Assembly (NCBI GenBank): GCA_002104935.1
Contig: MCGT01000032.1
Location: 248,001-312,000 of the forward strand
Direction: 5' to 3'
Length of the DNA stretch: 64,000 nucleotides
From: Hesseltinella vesiculosa
Lineage: Eukaryota > Mucoromycota > Mucoromycetes > Mucorales > Cunninghamellaceae
The translations under genes and the position numbers were made by a program. The notes beneath the pieces are model-generated. The model made no database searches and had not been told where the DNA came from. It worked only from the letters and a program-made list of their open reading frames with translations. This document shows, one piece after another, positions 1-9,925 of this stretch (within the stretch, counting starts at the first letter, position 1; each line of letters starts with the position of its first letter).

Positions 1-1554
1 TTGCTCATTTGCCCAACCAACGTCATAAAATTGTGTCGAAGCGTGGTGCCCGTTATACCATCATGGTTTGCGGTAAAATTAAACCAGAAACAACTATTGA
101 GATCACGTTTCAATAAAGCAGTAAACCCTAACAGCTCTTTCTTCTTCCTTTTGAACAATGAACACAGGTGAATCAGGTGTAGGTAAAACAACCTTTGTGA
201 ATACATTGTTTACTTCCGGCATCAAGGATCCCAAGGCATTGCACCTGCGACACAAGAAGCAGACCGAAAAAACTGTTGAAATCGACATCACCAAAGCTGG
301 TAAGATAAAAACAAAATGAAAAAAAAAAAAATCAATCGTTCTCGAGTTATATCTAATTGAGCTACTATCTTGTAGAACTGGAAGAAAAGAACTTCAGTGT
401 CAAATTGGCGGTCATTGATACACCTGGCTTTGGTGACTATGTCAACAATAGAGACAGTTGGCTGCCAATTATTGAATTTTTGGATGATCAGCACGAGGCT
501 TACATGGCCCAGGAACAGCAACCCCGCCGAGGTGGTATCATTGATATGCGAGTACATGTTTGTTTATATTTTGTCCGTCCTAATGGCCACACGTAAGACA
601 GACAAAAAATATGAAAGTGAGTGGCCGTCTCATCTTTTTTTTTTTATAAAAGTCTGAAGCCCTTGGACATTGAAGTCATGAAACAGCTGGGTACACGAGT
701 GAATTTAATCCCAGTCATTGCCAAGGCTGACACACTGACTCCTCAGGATCTGGCCAAATTCAAACGAAACGTAGCGTAGCACAAGACCACGCTCAAATGA
801 AAAAAAAGGCAGCTCACCACTCTTGCTTTTTTAGATTTTGGATGTAATTCATGCCCAAGGTATCCAAGTGTACTCGTGTCCTATTGAAAGCGAAGACGAA
901 GACGTTACGAAAACCAATCAACAAATCATGGACTCTATGCCTTTTGCTGTGATTGGTTCCACCCAAGACGTCTCAGTCAATGGCCGTACCGTCAAGGGCC
1001 GCCAATACTCCTGGGGTGTGGCCGAAGTTGAAAACGAAGACCACTGCGACTTCAAGAAGCTCCGTAACCTATTGATTCGCTCGCACATGCACGATTTGAT
1101 CGACACTACCGAAGAAAATCATTATGAAAACTATCGCCAAGTGCAAATGGAAACGCGCAAGTTTGGCGAAAAGAAGTAAGGACTCGTCCCTTTCCTTATT
1201 TTTCAGGTCGACCGAAATGCTTACGTATTTTATTTTGAAAAAAAAATAGGGTGAAGAAATATGAAAACCCCAAGTTCAAGGAAAAGGAAGAAAAGTTGCG
1301 CATGGCCTTTACCGAACAAGTGAAAAAGGAGGAGAGCCGATTCCGTCAATGGGAAGCTCAGGTAAGCTTAAACGAGAAGCATCCGGGACGAAAATCATAC
1401 TCATCTTCATTCAACCTGTTCGTTAAAATAGCTGGTGTCTGAGCGTGATCGTTTGAACAAGGATTTGGAAGCCCAGCATGCTCAAATCAAGGCCATGGAA
1501 ACCGAATTGGAACAATTGCACCAGATGGCCTACCGTGGCGGTGCTCGCCGTTAG
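1..1554 (+). CDS. Septin, Cdc12-like (5' end outside window)
   Basis: GTP-binding septin that assembles into filaments and rings at the cell cortex. Exons 1-72, 168-299, 376-592, 653-770, 835-1175, 1250-1361 and 1432-1554 join in frame and give 370 visible codons plus stop. Visible motifs: P-loop GESGVGKT (split by the first intron), the DTPGFGD switch, the AKAD guanine-specificity loop, the septin element ending in [15 protein letters not shown], then a Lys/Glu-rich C-terminal coiled coil from about exon 6. The run [16 protein letters not shown] resembles yeast Cdc12 more than Cdc3, Cdc10 or Cdc11, so the subgroup is an inference. Only the residues just upstream of the P-loop are present; start codon and N-terminus lie before base 1. 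Confidence 0.93.
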
Positions 1555-1913
1555 GCTGCTAAAAAAAAAAATACAAACTTCCCATTTCTTTACTTTTAAT
1601 ATTTTCTCATCCAAGTTTCCAACGTGCTCTCGTCCATTCGAATAAATTTTTGCTTCTACCACTTTTTCTTTGTTCAAAAAAAAAAAATCCATGCCATGCA
1701 TATGCTACCTACAACTTCGTATTTGCCGGCTCAATGGAAGCTAATCAAGATGATATTGGAAAAGTCCTGTGGATAAATGGAATGCTGTACAATAACTTGC
1801 ACGGCTGAAAACCTTCCGCTATGCATTGGACCAAGGACCAAGATCAAATGTGCCTAAATAACCAGCTTCAGTGTCCGCAACTCCCTTTTCCGTTGAACAA
1901 TTTTTAAACAAGG
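1555..1913. other. Intergenic, septin 3' side / MRM1 5' side
   Basis: About 360 bases without a supported gene. A and T runs near 1560 and 1675 may belong to the septin 3' UTR. No TATA box or repeat stands out. Confidence 0.5.
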
Positions 1914-3054
1914 ATGTTACGATGGGCATCTGTGACGCGAAGACAGTATACGACTTCTGGAATTGATTCGCTCTATGGGATTGCCAGCGTCGCCAATGCA
2001 TTACATACCCAAAAGCGAAGAGCATTGGAGCTGAAGGTGCAAAAAGGCTTGCAGCACAGTAATCAAAGGTAAAAGCTAAATCTAAAACAATGATGATCAT
2101 CGATGGCCGACAGTAACAAAAAAACCAGCGTTGCTGCCATTTTAGATCAATGCACTAAGCGAAAAGTGCCCATTCACTACACTGACAAAGGAGAGCTTAA
2201 TAATTTGACGGACAATCGACCTCACCAGGGAATCGTCATGAAAGCCACGCCTATTGCAACAATGGGACTGCGTTGCCTAATGCCATTGGCTGACAACACT
2301 TATCAACTTGATCCAAGTGATTCAAAGTGTGATCCTGTGGAATTGCGTTCTCCAAGTAATCGTCTTCCTCTCTGGATTGCATTGGATCAAGTGCAAGACC
2401 CCCAAGTAAAAAAAAAAAAAAATAGAGCAGATTTCATCGCCTTTGTGGGTCATGCACTCACCCAAATTTTTTAGAATCTAGGCTCCATTATTCGGTAGGC
2501 CCACAGCCTCCAGCCAACAAGACGATTGACATTTTCATTCGATTATTAGAACGGCTCACTTTTTTGGCGTGGACGGGCTTGTTCTTTGCAGTAAAAATAG
2601 GTAAGCAAGAAACGTTGTTCCTAATTTGGCTCATCCCACTCTTGATTAGTGCCCCGTTGAGTCCGGTAGTTTCCAAAGTTAGTGCCGGTGCAATGGAAAT
2701 GATGGACATATACACGACACGGAATCTGGGCACTTTTTTGCAGGTATGGACTTGACATGAAATGAAGATGATCCTCTCATAGCTTCCTGTCTATTAAAGA
2801 TATCCCACGAAAACGGATGGCAGATTCTTGGCGCAGCAGCAGATGGTGCCAGCTTAGATTCGTTGTCACATGACCAGCCTCGTATATTGGTGTTTGGCAA
2901 TGAAGGCACAGGGTTACGAACCAATGTGCGCCGCCATTGTGACACTTTGATCAGCATCGAAGGTTCAATGGAGCAGCAGCAGCGTCTCGGGGTGGTAGAA
3001 AGTTTGAACGTGGGCGTGGCAATGGGAATCCTCGTTTCACGGCTGATCCAGTAA
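1914..3054 (+). CDS. MRM1: Mitochondrial rRNA 2'-O-ribose methyltransferase, MRM1 type
   Basis: SpoU/TrmH-family (SPOUT) enzyme that methylates a ribose in the large mitochondrial rRNA using SAM. Exons 1914-2068, 2114-2405, 2475-2494, 2550-2600, 2650-2743 and 2800-3054 join in frame to 288 residues. The N-terminus is Arg/Ser/Thr-rich like a targeting peptide. Next come the substrate-binding region (LYGIASVANAL) and the SPOUT motifs: motif 1 NLGSIIRTAHFFGVDGL, motif 2 LVFGNEGTGL, motif 3 SLNVGVAMGILV. Exon 3 is only 20 nt and introns are about 45-70 nt. The start was chosen because this ATG opens the MRM1-like N-terminus and the frame carries through the first intron. Confidence 0.9.
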
Positions 3055-3181
3055 AAAAAGAAAAATATAAAAAGACCATCAGGTCGTCTTTTTATTTTAA
3101 ATTTCAAGAACATGATATCGGGTGGTTATTGGTTCGATGAAGGGAAAAGATGTAGCTGGAGTCGGTTATTGTGGAACGCAT

Positions 3182-3566
3182 CTATGGGCCAGCGGTGGGG
3201 GCAGGGTTCATGCGACGCTTACCACCGATTTGGTTGGTGACGTTAACGAAGCGACGGCTGAAGAAAATGAAGTGAGATCACGAGTCTTGGAAGTATTTCC
3301 GTGCACTTACTTGTACACTTGACGCTTCTTGGCACGACCGGTCAGAGCCTTCTTCTTTTCTTGCTTGGCAACCTTAACACCAGAAATGCGTGTGAGATTG
3401 AGCCTTAGCAATTTAAAATCTATGGTTTGAAAGCTTTACCTTGGGGGTTTGAGACTTGACCTTACCGGCACGAGCTAAACTACCGTGGACTTTACCCTAT
3501 ACATAATTGGTAAGTACATGCTCGATGGATGGATATGGTGGATGGATGGATGAAGATATTTACCAT
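3182..3566 (-). CDS. RPS30: 40S ribosomal protein eS30
   Basis: Small basic protein of the 40S subunit. Minus-strand exons 3566-3564 (ATG only), 3496-3440, 3372-3311 and 3257-3182 give 65 residues beginning MGKVHGSLARAGKVKSQTPK and carrying the Lys-rich core VAKQEKKKALTGRAKKRQVY and RRFVNVT. Like other fungal eS30 genes it has no ubiquitin-like fusion. The first exon codes only the initiator Met: the donor GTAAAT follows the ATG directly. It is divergent from eS1, with 156 bp between the two start codons. Confidence 0.93.
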
Positions 3567-3722
3567 GATGAATGATTGAAAATGGAGGAAGAAAAACAAG
3601 AAAACAACAGCAGCTTTTTTTTTTTTTTTGGCCAGCACTTGCGGACTTTTTATTTAGAGGCATCAAAGACACTTAGCAAATTCTTGTGTTTACGTTTTTT
3701 CTTTCTCTCTTTCACATTCATC
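3567..3722. promoter_or_regulatory. Divergent promoter shared by eS30 and eS1
   Basis: These 156 bp separate the start codons of two oppositely transcribed ribosomal protein genes, so core promoters and both 5' UTRs must fit here or in the first introns. It contains a T15-type tract near 3617-3631 and a pyrimidine-rich stretch before the eS1 ATG. No clear TATA box. Promoter role is inferred from position. Confidence 0.6.
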
Positions 3723-4663
3723 ATGGGTAAGCCAGCACATCCATCCATCCATCCATTTGTTAAACTCATTTATTTGTGATATATTAGCTGTCGGTAAGAA
3801 CAAGCGCCTTTCCAAGGGCAAGAAAGGTTTAAAGAAGAAAGTGTAAGTTTGCGGTTTTTTTTTTCTTTGTCAATGTACAGCGATGCTCATCGGCCTTCTC
3901 TCTATTTTTTTTATTACTTTGTAGGGTCGATCCCTTCACCCGTAAGGACTGGTACGACATCAAGGCTCCTTCCATGTTCGACGTTCGTCAAGTCGGCAAG
4001 ACTTTAGTCAATCGCACCCAAGGTCTTCGCAACGCCAACGACTCTTTGAACGGCCGTGTCCTTGAAGTGTCTCTTGGTGAATTGTCCAAGGATGAATCCC
4101 GCGCCTTCCGCAAGATTCAATTGAAGGTCGATGAAGTCCAAGGCAAGAATTTGCTGACCAACTTTTACGGTATGGATATGACCTCGGATAAGCTCCGCTC
4201 CATGGTTAAGAAATGGCAAACCACTATCGAAGCCTTCGTGGACGTCAAGACTACTGACGGTTACTTGGTGCGCTTGTTTGTGATTGCCTTCACTTCCCGC
4301 CGTCGCAACCAAGTTAAGAAGACCTCTTATGCCCAATCTTCCCAAATCCGTCAAATCCGCAAGAAGATGTTCGAAATCCTTGGTGAAGAAACCGCCTCTT
4401 GCGACTTGAAGGAATTGGTCTTGAAAGTCACCTCTTCTGCCAACAAGCAAGCCCAAGACAACATTGCTGCCCGCATCGAAAAGGCCTCGCAATCCATCTA
4501 CCCCTTGCAAAACACCTACATCCGCAAGGTCAAGATCCTTAAGGCTCCTAAGTTCGATGTCTCTGCTCTCCTAGCTCTCCACGGTGGTGCTGCTGCTTCT
4601 GATGAAGTTGGTGCCAAGGTCGCCAAGGAATTCGTCGAGCCTCCTGTCTTGGAATCTGTTTAA
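3723..4663 (+). CDS. RPS1: 40S ribosomal protein eS1 (S3a)
   Basis: Component of the 40S platform near the mRNA exit. Exons 3723-3726 (ATGG), 3788-3842 and 3925-4663 give 265 residues, the usual family length. It opens [15 protein letters not shown] and continues [23 protein letters not shown]-type [13 protein letters not shown], and a long conserved body. The first exon holds only the start codon plus one base, so nearly all coding sequence lies downstream of intron 1, as in the divergent eS30 gene. Codon use in the last exon is strongly biased to C/G-ending codons, as expected for high expression. Confidence 0.96.
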
Positions 4664-5055
4664 ATAAGAAACCCTATTTCTTCATGCCACTCTTTCACCT
4701 CACCCTTTCACATCTGTTTGATCCTCCATTTTTTTTTATGTATAAAAAAATCACATTTGCTACCCATGGTTTATATTATAAACTCCTCCCACATTTGTTC
4801 ACTGATCGTTCTAGTCTTCATGTCATCACTATTGATCACCGTGACATAAGCTGACAAGGTCATCTCTCATGGCTGTTTATTTTTAGACATCGCCCAGAGG
4901 TGCTGGGTATTCTCGATGATGGACAGACCCTGGTTTATGAAGACGTCAAGTCTTTTTTTTTTAGCGGTCAAGCAGTACAACATCGAAAGAAGAAATAGGC
5001 GACATTGGAACAGTTTGTCAATGGTGACGACATGACCTTTTGGACCTTTTTGAAG
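4664..5055. other. Intergenic with coding-like fragments left of the retrotransposon
   Basis: After the eS1 3' UTR, a short stretch around 4886-4950 and another around 4997-5059 read as plausible peptide, but no complete gene can be built. The retrotransposon lies immediately to the right. Confidence 0.3.
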
Positions 5056-5059
5056 GTGC

Positions 5060-5139
5060 TGTGGTGACTGGGGATAAGCGAAAAAGAGGTTGTTTTTATT
5101 TCATACTTGATTTGGGTTATTTTTATGTATTGTTACACA
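5060..5139 (-). repeat. 3' LTR of the gypsy element
   Basis: Eighty bases identical by eye to 9547-9626. Termini are TG...CA, extended to TGTG...CACA. It is preceded by GTGC at 5056-5059. On the coding strand the sequence just inside it is not a clear polypurine tract. Confidence 0.9.
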
Positions 5140-5221
5140 TGCCCCGGAAACGAAATCATAAGGGAAATAAAATCAAGGATGCAAAAGATGTGTGGACTAG
5201 ATGGGCAGAGGTGTGATGAGC

Positions 5222-8200
5222 TTATTGAGTAGCTGGGGAAGGTGGTGGGAAAAATGGCTTGAGGTGAGACGCGTGCACGTTTTTTAGTGTCTTGGAGTTT
5301 GCCATGTTTTTGGGATCAACTAGGTCAAAAACAGGGTAGCCTTGAGAGTTCTGTGCAGCAATTTGGTATGGTCCAATCCAGTCTGGTTGGAGCTTGCGTG
5401 GGTTCCTGGCGGAAGACGTTTTGAAATTGAACAAATACACCATGTCATTGACTTTGAATGGGCAGCTTGCGGCAGCGTTATTGTGAGTCACCCGACTATC
5501 CCAAACAGCCTGGAACGCGATTTCCAGTCGTTTCGTTAACTCGTTGGAAAATTGAGCATGTTGAGTTGAAAGGTCAGATACTTGAGACGTGGAATGGTCG
5601 GTTTGTTGGGTCAGTTGAGACGGGGTTAAAGGCGTACGAGCATGGCGACCGTGGGTCAAGAAAAATGGAGTGTTCTTGATAGCTTGATGATAAGAATTGT
5701 TGTAAGCAAAGCGGATTATGCGGAGATGCTTGTCCCAGTTTAGTTTGATATCATCGTGGTTGGTGTAGGTCATAATAAGAGAACGTAGAGTTTCCATAAA
5801 TGATTCAGCCAGACCGTTGGATTGAGGGTGATGGGGGGGTGAGAACGTGGGCGTGATTCCAAGGTGAATTGACAGTTGTTTCACGAAAGCCGAAGTGAAC
5901 GGGGGGCCGTTGTCGGAAAACAAAACAGATGGGACACCATGATCAAGGATAAAATTCGAGAAAAATGTTGTAGCCAGGTTGTCAGCAGAGGTGGATTTCA
6001 CAGGATAAATTTCAACGAAGCGGGTGAATGTATCGATAGCGACCAAGATGTACTTGTTACCTTGAGTTGATTCAGGTAGAGGACCATAAAAGTCAAGAGC
6101 AATCTTGTCAAAAGGCGTGACAGCGGCAGTGTTGGACATTGGTGTCAATGCGGTGATACGGCGGTGACCTTTAATTTGTTGACAAGTTGGGCAAGCTTTA
6201 GTGAACCTGGCAGCGTCTTGTTCCAGTGTGGGCCAAAACAGATGGGCAGCACGGATTTGAAAGCTTAACTTTTTTGCACTAGCGTGAGCACCAAAATGGG
6301 AGCAGTGATACCAGTTGAGGATAGTGTTCACCAGTTGTTCAGGTACTACAACGTCGAGAGAATTTTTTGAGTGGGCCAGATGGTGCTTGGAGACACGATA
6401 TAATATATCCTTTGTAATCACGTAAGCCTTGTCCAATGGTTTGTTCTCCGTGATGGCTTTGATCCTTGCGTCTTTTTGCTGTTCCATATGCCAATCAATG
6501 TTGTCCAGAGCCGAGGAAAAAAATAGAGTGTTGACACATGATCGAGATAGAGCATCCGGCACGACATTGGATTTGCCTTTGAGATAGATGACTTTGAAGT
6601 TGAGAGCTTGAAGTTGCATTGCCCAACGCCAGAGTCGTGGTTGGCGGTCAAGGTTGGTGTCAAGAAGCCATTGCAGGGAGGAATGATCGGTAAACACGAG
6701 AAATTGGCGTTGCTCGAGAAATGGGCGGAATTTTTTGATGGACCATACGATGGCAAGAGCTTCCTGTTCTTGTACCGAGTATCGTTGCTCGTGGATAGTC
6801 AGTGCACGAGAGGCAAAAGCGATAGGGTTGGGTACATCATTGAGTCGTTGAGCCAAAACAGTTGCAATTCCAGCCGTTGATGCAGCATCACAATGTAGTT
6901 CAAATGGTAATTCAAAGTTTGGTTGTCCAAGGGTAGGCATAGTAGCTAGGGCTTGTTTAATTTTCTTGAATGATTCAACTTGTTCTGGGCCAAAATTGTA
7001 GGGCACACCTTTTTTTTTAAGCCTGCGCAGTGGTTCCACCAGGATTTGATACTTGGAGATAAATCGTTGGTATACACCAGCCATGCCAAGGAATCGTTCG
7101 AGTGCATTGATGTCTGTGGGTTGTGGATACTGGATGATTGGAAGGACATTTTCGGAATTTGGAGTGATACCATTTTTGTCAACGATGAATCCAAGGTACT
7201 GAATTTGGTTCAGCAAAAATGAGCACTTGGATAGGTTGATTGACAAATTTGCAGCTTTGAGGGCGGTGAGGACACATTGCAAATCGAGGAGATGTTGTTC
7301 GGTTGAGGCAGAGAAAACAACGATGTCGTCGAGGTACGCAAATGCACATGTTGCCTTCATTGCACCGAGGACATGATCCATTAATGACTGGAAAACGGCA
7401 GGGGCATTGCGAACACCAAAGGGCATAACCGTGTATTGGTAAAAACCAGTACGAGTGGCGAGGGTGGTTTTTTCCTTGTCCATTTCCCTAATTGGAATTT
7501 GATGATACCCGGAAGCAAGGTCGATTTTTGAAAAAATACAGGCATTACCCAGCGATTGCAGCAACGCATGCATAGCAAAGAAAGGGTATTCGATTGTCTT
7601 CGTGATCTTGTTGAGCTTCACATAGTTACCACAGATACGCATATCACCGTTCGGTTTGGTGACGGGCACGACTTGAGAGGACCATTGCGAGAATGTCTTT
7701 TTTTCCATGACACCGAGCTTCACTAGTTCGTTGAGTTTTGAATCGATCTTGATTTGCGTGTCAGGGTGGAAGTGACGAGGTGGTGTGTAGACAGGTTTAT
7801 GATCACCAGTGTCTATTCCAAATTCAATGAGAGAAGTAACAGTCAACGGTCTTCCTGGTACTTGCACAAGAGCATTATCCAAAATGTTCTTAAGTTCAGC
7901 TTTCTGGTTTTCAGTGACGTGAGGCGAGAGGTCAGGGCTCAGCGTGGCTTGTTCGAGGGAGGGCGATTCAGAAGAGTATGGGCTGATAGCAAAGCACACC
8001 GGCTTGTCATTCACTATAATACAGACAGATTGATCGGTAGCGTTCACTGAAGCTTTGAGCAGCGACATAGAATCCCAGCCTAAGATCACTTCTTTTGACA
8101 AATCCGGAATTACGTGCAGAGAGAGTGATTTGTCAAAAAGTTTGATCTTGATCTGGCCATGGGTGTGGTTGACCTGATTTTTTACGTCGCGAAAAGGTAC

Positions 8201-9502
8201 ACGCGGAGAGGTTGGATCAAGCTGCAGTCCTAGGTTGGTGACAACTTGGGGATGGATAGCAGAGAGAGAGGCACCCGAATCCCAAAGAATGGTAAGACAC
8301 TCGTTGTCGTCCGAAGAATTGTTGAGCTTGTGTTTTGTAATTGGTAAAACAGAGTGATCCGCACGTTCCATATGGGCAATTTGGAGTGAGACTTCCTGAT
8401 CAGACGAGATGGCGTTGACACTGTGTTGTTTGGAATTGTTGTTGTTGTTGGGGATATGCTTCTTCGCTGTTTGAGCTTGGGAATTGGGGCGGTTACCCTT
8501 GACGTGTGGTTTGTGTTGTTTGCAGTCGATCGTTCGGTGCTTGCCACGACAGTGGTCACAAATTGGATTGCCATGCTTGTCATAAGCACGTGCTTGTCGA
8601 GGACTTGCGTCAGAATTGGATCGTGGTACTCGCTGTTGGCTTGAACGAGGCTGTTCTGGAGGAGTCAAGTAGAAATTTTGATCCATATGAGCAGATAAAC
8701 CAGAAGCACTGTTCGACGCTGAATGGTGTATAGTCGAGAGATCCATGGGGTCATCGCGATATTGGCTTTGGATTACAGGGGATGACGTGGGAAAAATGGG
8801 TGGCTTTGGTGTGATTCTGTGTTCAAAATCAATGGCCATGTTGATGACGTCGTCAACTGTCAAGACTTGGGTAGTCTGCTGTTGTAAGCCATTCCAGGTT
8901 TGAATCATTTCTTCCTTCATGTGTACCATGGCAGCAATTTGTGATCGAGCGGCCTTGTCACGGATTCCATGCAAGAAGGAATCAATTAAAGCAGGTTGGT
9001 GAGGTGGCGAGGAGAGAAGAGAGAGATGATACTGCCAGACGGACGCGTACTCGGGAATTGTCTGGTGAGGCAGTTGCTTGGTCTGGTTAAAACGTTGCTT
9101 GTTGACTTCATCTTCACGAAGAGTTGGTAAGCCAAATCGTTGGAGGAGCTTGTCTTTGAGAATAGCATAACTCTGTCGATCCGTCTCAGGAAGGGAGTAT
9201 ACGTATCGCGCTATGATTGTCGGCATAAACGTGGGTATTGCTTTTGCTAAAAGCGTGAGGTCCGCAAGGCCATGTTGTTCAGCTATTATTTCATAATCAC
9301 GAAACCACATTCGTAAGGTTTGTTGGTTGTGATCATAAGCGGGTGCAGGGATTGTCTTGGAAAGTTGGAAGGCAAGGTACTGGGAAAACTGGGTTTCCAT
9401 TATGTTTGGAGGTAGGGGAGCCTGTTGTTGAGGGGGTTGTTCTGGAATGGGCTCCATGTTTAATAGATCGTGTATCGTAGTTGATTCAGAGATCAGCGGC
9501 AA
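5222..9502 (-). CDS. Gag-pol polyprotein of Ty3/gypsy retrotransposon
   Basis: A single 1426-codon frame with no gag/pol frameshift. Gag-like N-terminus; zinc knuckle CDHCRGKHRTIDC at about residues 315-327, spaced C-x2-C-x3-H-x4-C, one residue shorter than the usual knuckle; aspartic protease WDSGASLSAI at about 405; reverse transcriptase with AYLDDIVVFS; RNase H with ELHCDAAST and TDHSSLQWLLD; integrase with an H-H-C-C zinc domain (ending CPTCQQIKG), catalytic D in ALDFYGP, D in FSDNGPPF and E in AESFMETL; and a GPY-type module near the C-terminus. No chromodomain follows. All catalytic motifs look intact, so the product may be functional. Confidence 0.95.
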   Translation of the reverse strand: MPLISESTTIHDLLNMEPIPEQPPQQQAPLPPNIMETQFSQYLAFQLSKTIPAPAYDHNQQTLRMWFRDYEIIAEQHGLADLTLLAKAIPTFMPTIIARYVYSLPETDRQSYAILKDKLLQRFGLPTLREDEVNKQRFNQTKQLPHQTIPEYASVWQYHLSLLSSPPHQPALIDSFLHGIRDKAARSQIAAMVHMKEEMIQTWNGLQQQTTQVLTVDDVINMAIDFEHRITPKPPIFPTSSPVIQSQYRDDPMDLSTIHHSASNSASGLSAHMDQNFYLTPPEQPRSSQQRVPRSNSDASPRQARAYDKHGNPICDHCRGKHRTIDCKQHKPHVKGNRPNSQAQTAKKHIPNNNNNSKQHSVNAISSDQEVSLQIAHMERADHSVLPITKHKLNNSSDDNECLTILWDSGASLSAIHPQVVTNLGLQLDPTSPRVPFRDVKNQVNHTHGQIKIKLFDKSLSLHVIPDLSKEVILGWDSMSLLKASVNATDQSVCIIVNDKPVCFAISPYSSESPSLEQATLSPDLSPHVTENQKAELKNILDNALVQVPGRPLTVTSLIEFGIDTGDHKPVYTPPRHFHPDTQIKIDSKLNELVKLGVMEKKTFSQWSSQVVPVTKPNGDMRICGNYVKLNKITKTIEYPFFAMHALLQSLGNACIFSKIDLASGYHQIPIREMDKEKTTLATRTGFYQYTVMPFGVRNAPAVFQSLMDHVLGAMKATCAFAYLDDIVVFSASTEQHLLDLQCVLTALKAANLSINLSKCSFLLNQIQYLGFIVDKNGITPNSENVLPIIQYPQPTDINALERFLGMAGVYQRFISKYQILVEPLRRLKKKGVPYNFGPEQVESFKKIKQALATMPTLGQPNFELPFELHCDAASTAGIATVLAQRLNDVPNPIAFASRALTIHEQRYSVQEQEALAIVWSIKKFRPFLEQRQFLVFTDHSSLQWLLDTNLDRQPRLWRWAMQLQALNFKVIYLKGKSNVVPDALSRSCVNTLFFSSALDNIDWHMEQQKDARIKAITENKPLDKAYVITKDILYRVSKHHLAHSKNSLDVVVPEQLVNTILNWYHCSHFGAHASAKKLSFQIRAAHLFWPTLEQDAARFTKACPTCQQIKGHRRITALTPMSNTAAVTPFDKIALDFYGPLPESTQGNKYILVAIDTFTRFVEIYPVKSTSADNLATTFFSNFILDHGVPSVLFSDNGPPFTSAFVKQLSIHLGITPTFSPPHHPQSNGLAESFMETLRSLIMTYTNHDDIKLNWDKHLRIIRFAYNNSYHQAIKNTPFFLTHGRHARTPLTPSQLTQQTDHSTSQVSDLSTQHAQFSNELTKRLEIAFQAVWDSRVTHNNAAASCPFKVNDMVYLFNFKTSSARNPRKLQPDWIGPYQIAAQNSQGYPVFDLVDPKNMANSKTLKNVHASHLKPFFPPPSPATQ

Positions 9503-9528
9503 AGTAACGATGTATTAGAAAGAAAAAA

Positions 9529-9546
9529 CTTTTGCTAGTTTCACCA
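9529..9546 (-). other. Putative tRNA primer-binding site
   Basis: Directly inside the 5' LTR, the minus strand reads TGGTGAAACTAGCAAAAG. It starts with TGG, the complement of a tRNA CCA end, with no gap to the LTR. The matching tRNA is not identified. Confidence 0.55.
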
Positions 9547-9626
9547 TGTGGTGACTGGGGATAAGCGAAAAAGAGGTTGTTTTTATTTCATACTTGATTT
9601 GGGTTATTTTTATGTATTGTTACACA
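9547..9626 (-). repeat. 5' LTR of the gypsy element
   Basis: Identical by eye to 5060-5139 over all 80 bases. On the coding strand it contains an A/T-rich CATAAAAATAA segment that could serve as a TATA-like promoter. It is followed on the plus strand by GTGC at 9627-9630. Confidence 0.9.
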
Positions 9627-9669
9627 GTGCTTTGCGGAGATTGAATCTGACTACCCAAATTCTTGAAAA

Positions 9670-9925
9670 TGTAAAAAAAAAAAGCAAATGCTACACAGCA
9701 CTTTTGAGTGATCGGATCGATCTGACATCATGTAACGGTACGCAAATGCATGAATGATGATGGTGCTGAAAAAATCAGGTTGATTGGCAAAGGTTGACCA
9801 GCCAATGTTTGACTAATTTCATTTTGACACCTCCGATTCCCCGGCTAAAAAAAAAGAAGAATTGGCCATTTTCGTCAGGGGATCGTCCATCCTCTGATCA
9901 AAAATTAGAGTGTAAAAAGGCTCCA
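9670..9925 (+). repeat. Dispersed repeat family 1, copy A
   Basis: This stretch resembles 27430-27665 in the same orientation. Shared blocks in order: a poly-A run, TTTTGAGTGAT, GCAAATGCATGAATGAT (copy B GCAAATTCATGAATGAT), GAAAAAATCA, TGATTGGCAAAGGTTG (B TGATTGGTGAAGGTTG), CCAGCCAA, CAGGGGA and TGATCAAAAAT. No coding capacity is visible in either copy. Confidence 0.7.

Larger units (their letters stand above)
5060..9626 (-). mobile_element. Complete Ty3/gypsy LTR retrotransposon with 80-bp LTRs
   Basis: A 4567-bp element on the minus strand, bounded by two identical 80-bp direct repeats (5060-5139 and 9547-9626) that begin TGTG and end CACA. The 4-bp sequence GTGC abuts both outer ends (5056-5059 and 9627-9630), consistent with a target-site duplication. 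Between them are a TGG-starting primer-binding-like site and one gag-pol frame. Domain order protease, RT, RNase H, integrase places it in Ty3/gypsy. LTR identity plus an unbroken frame argue for recent insertion. Confidence 0.92.

Noticed and set aside
4004..4510. 168-codon minus-strand frame inside eS1
   Set aside because: Entirely antisense to the highly conserved eS1 coding exon; caused by its biased codon use.
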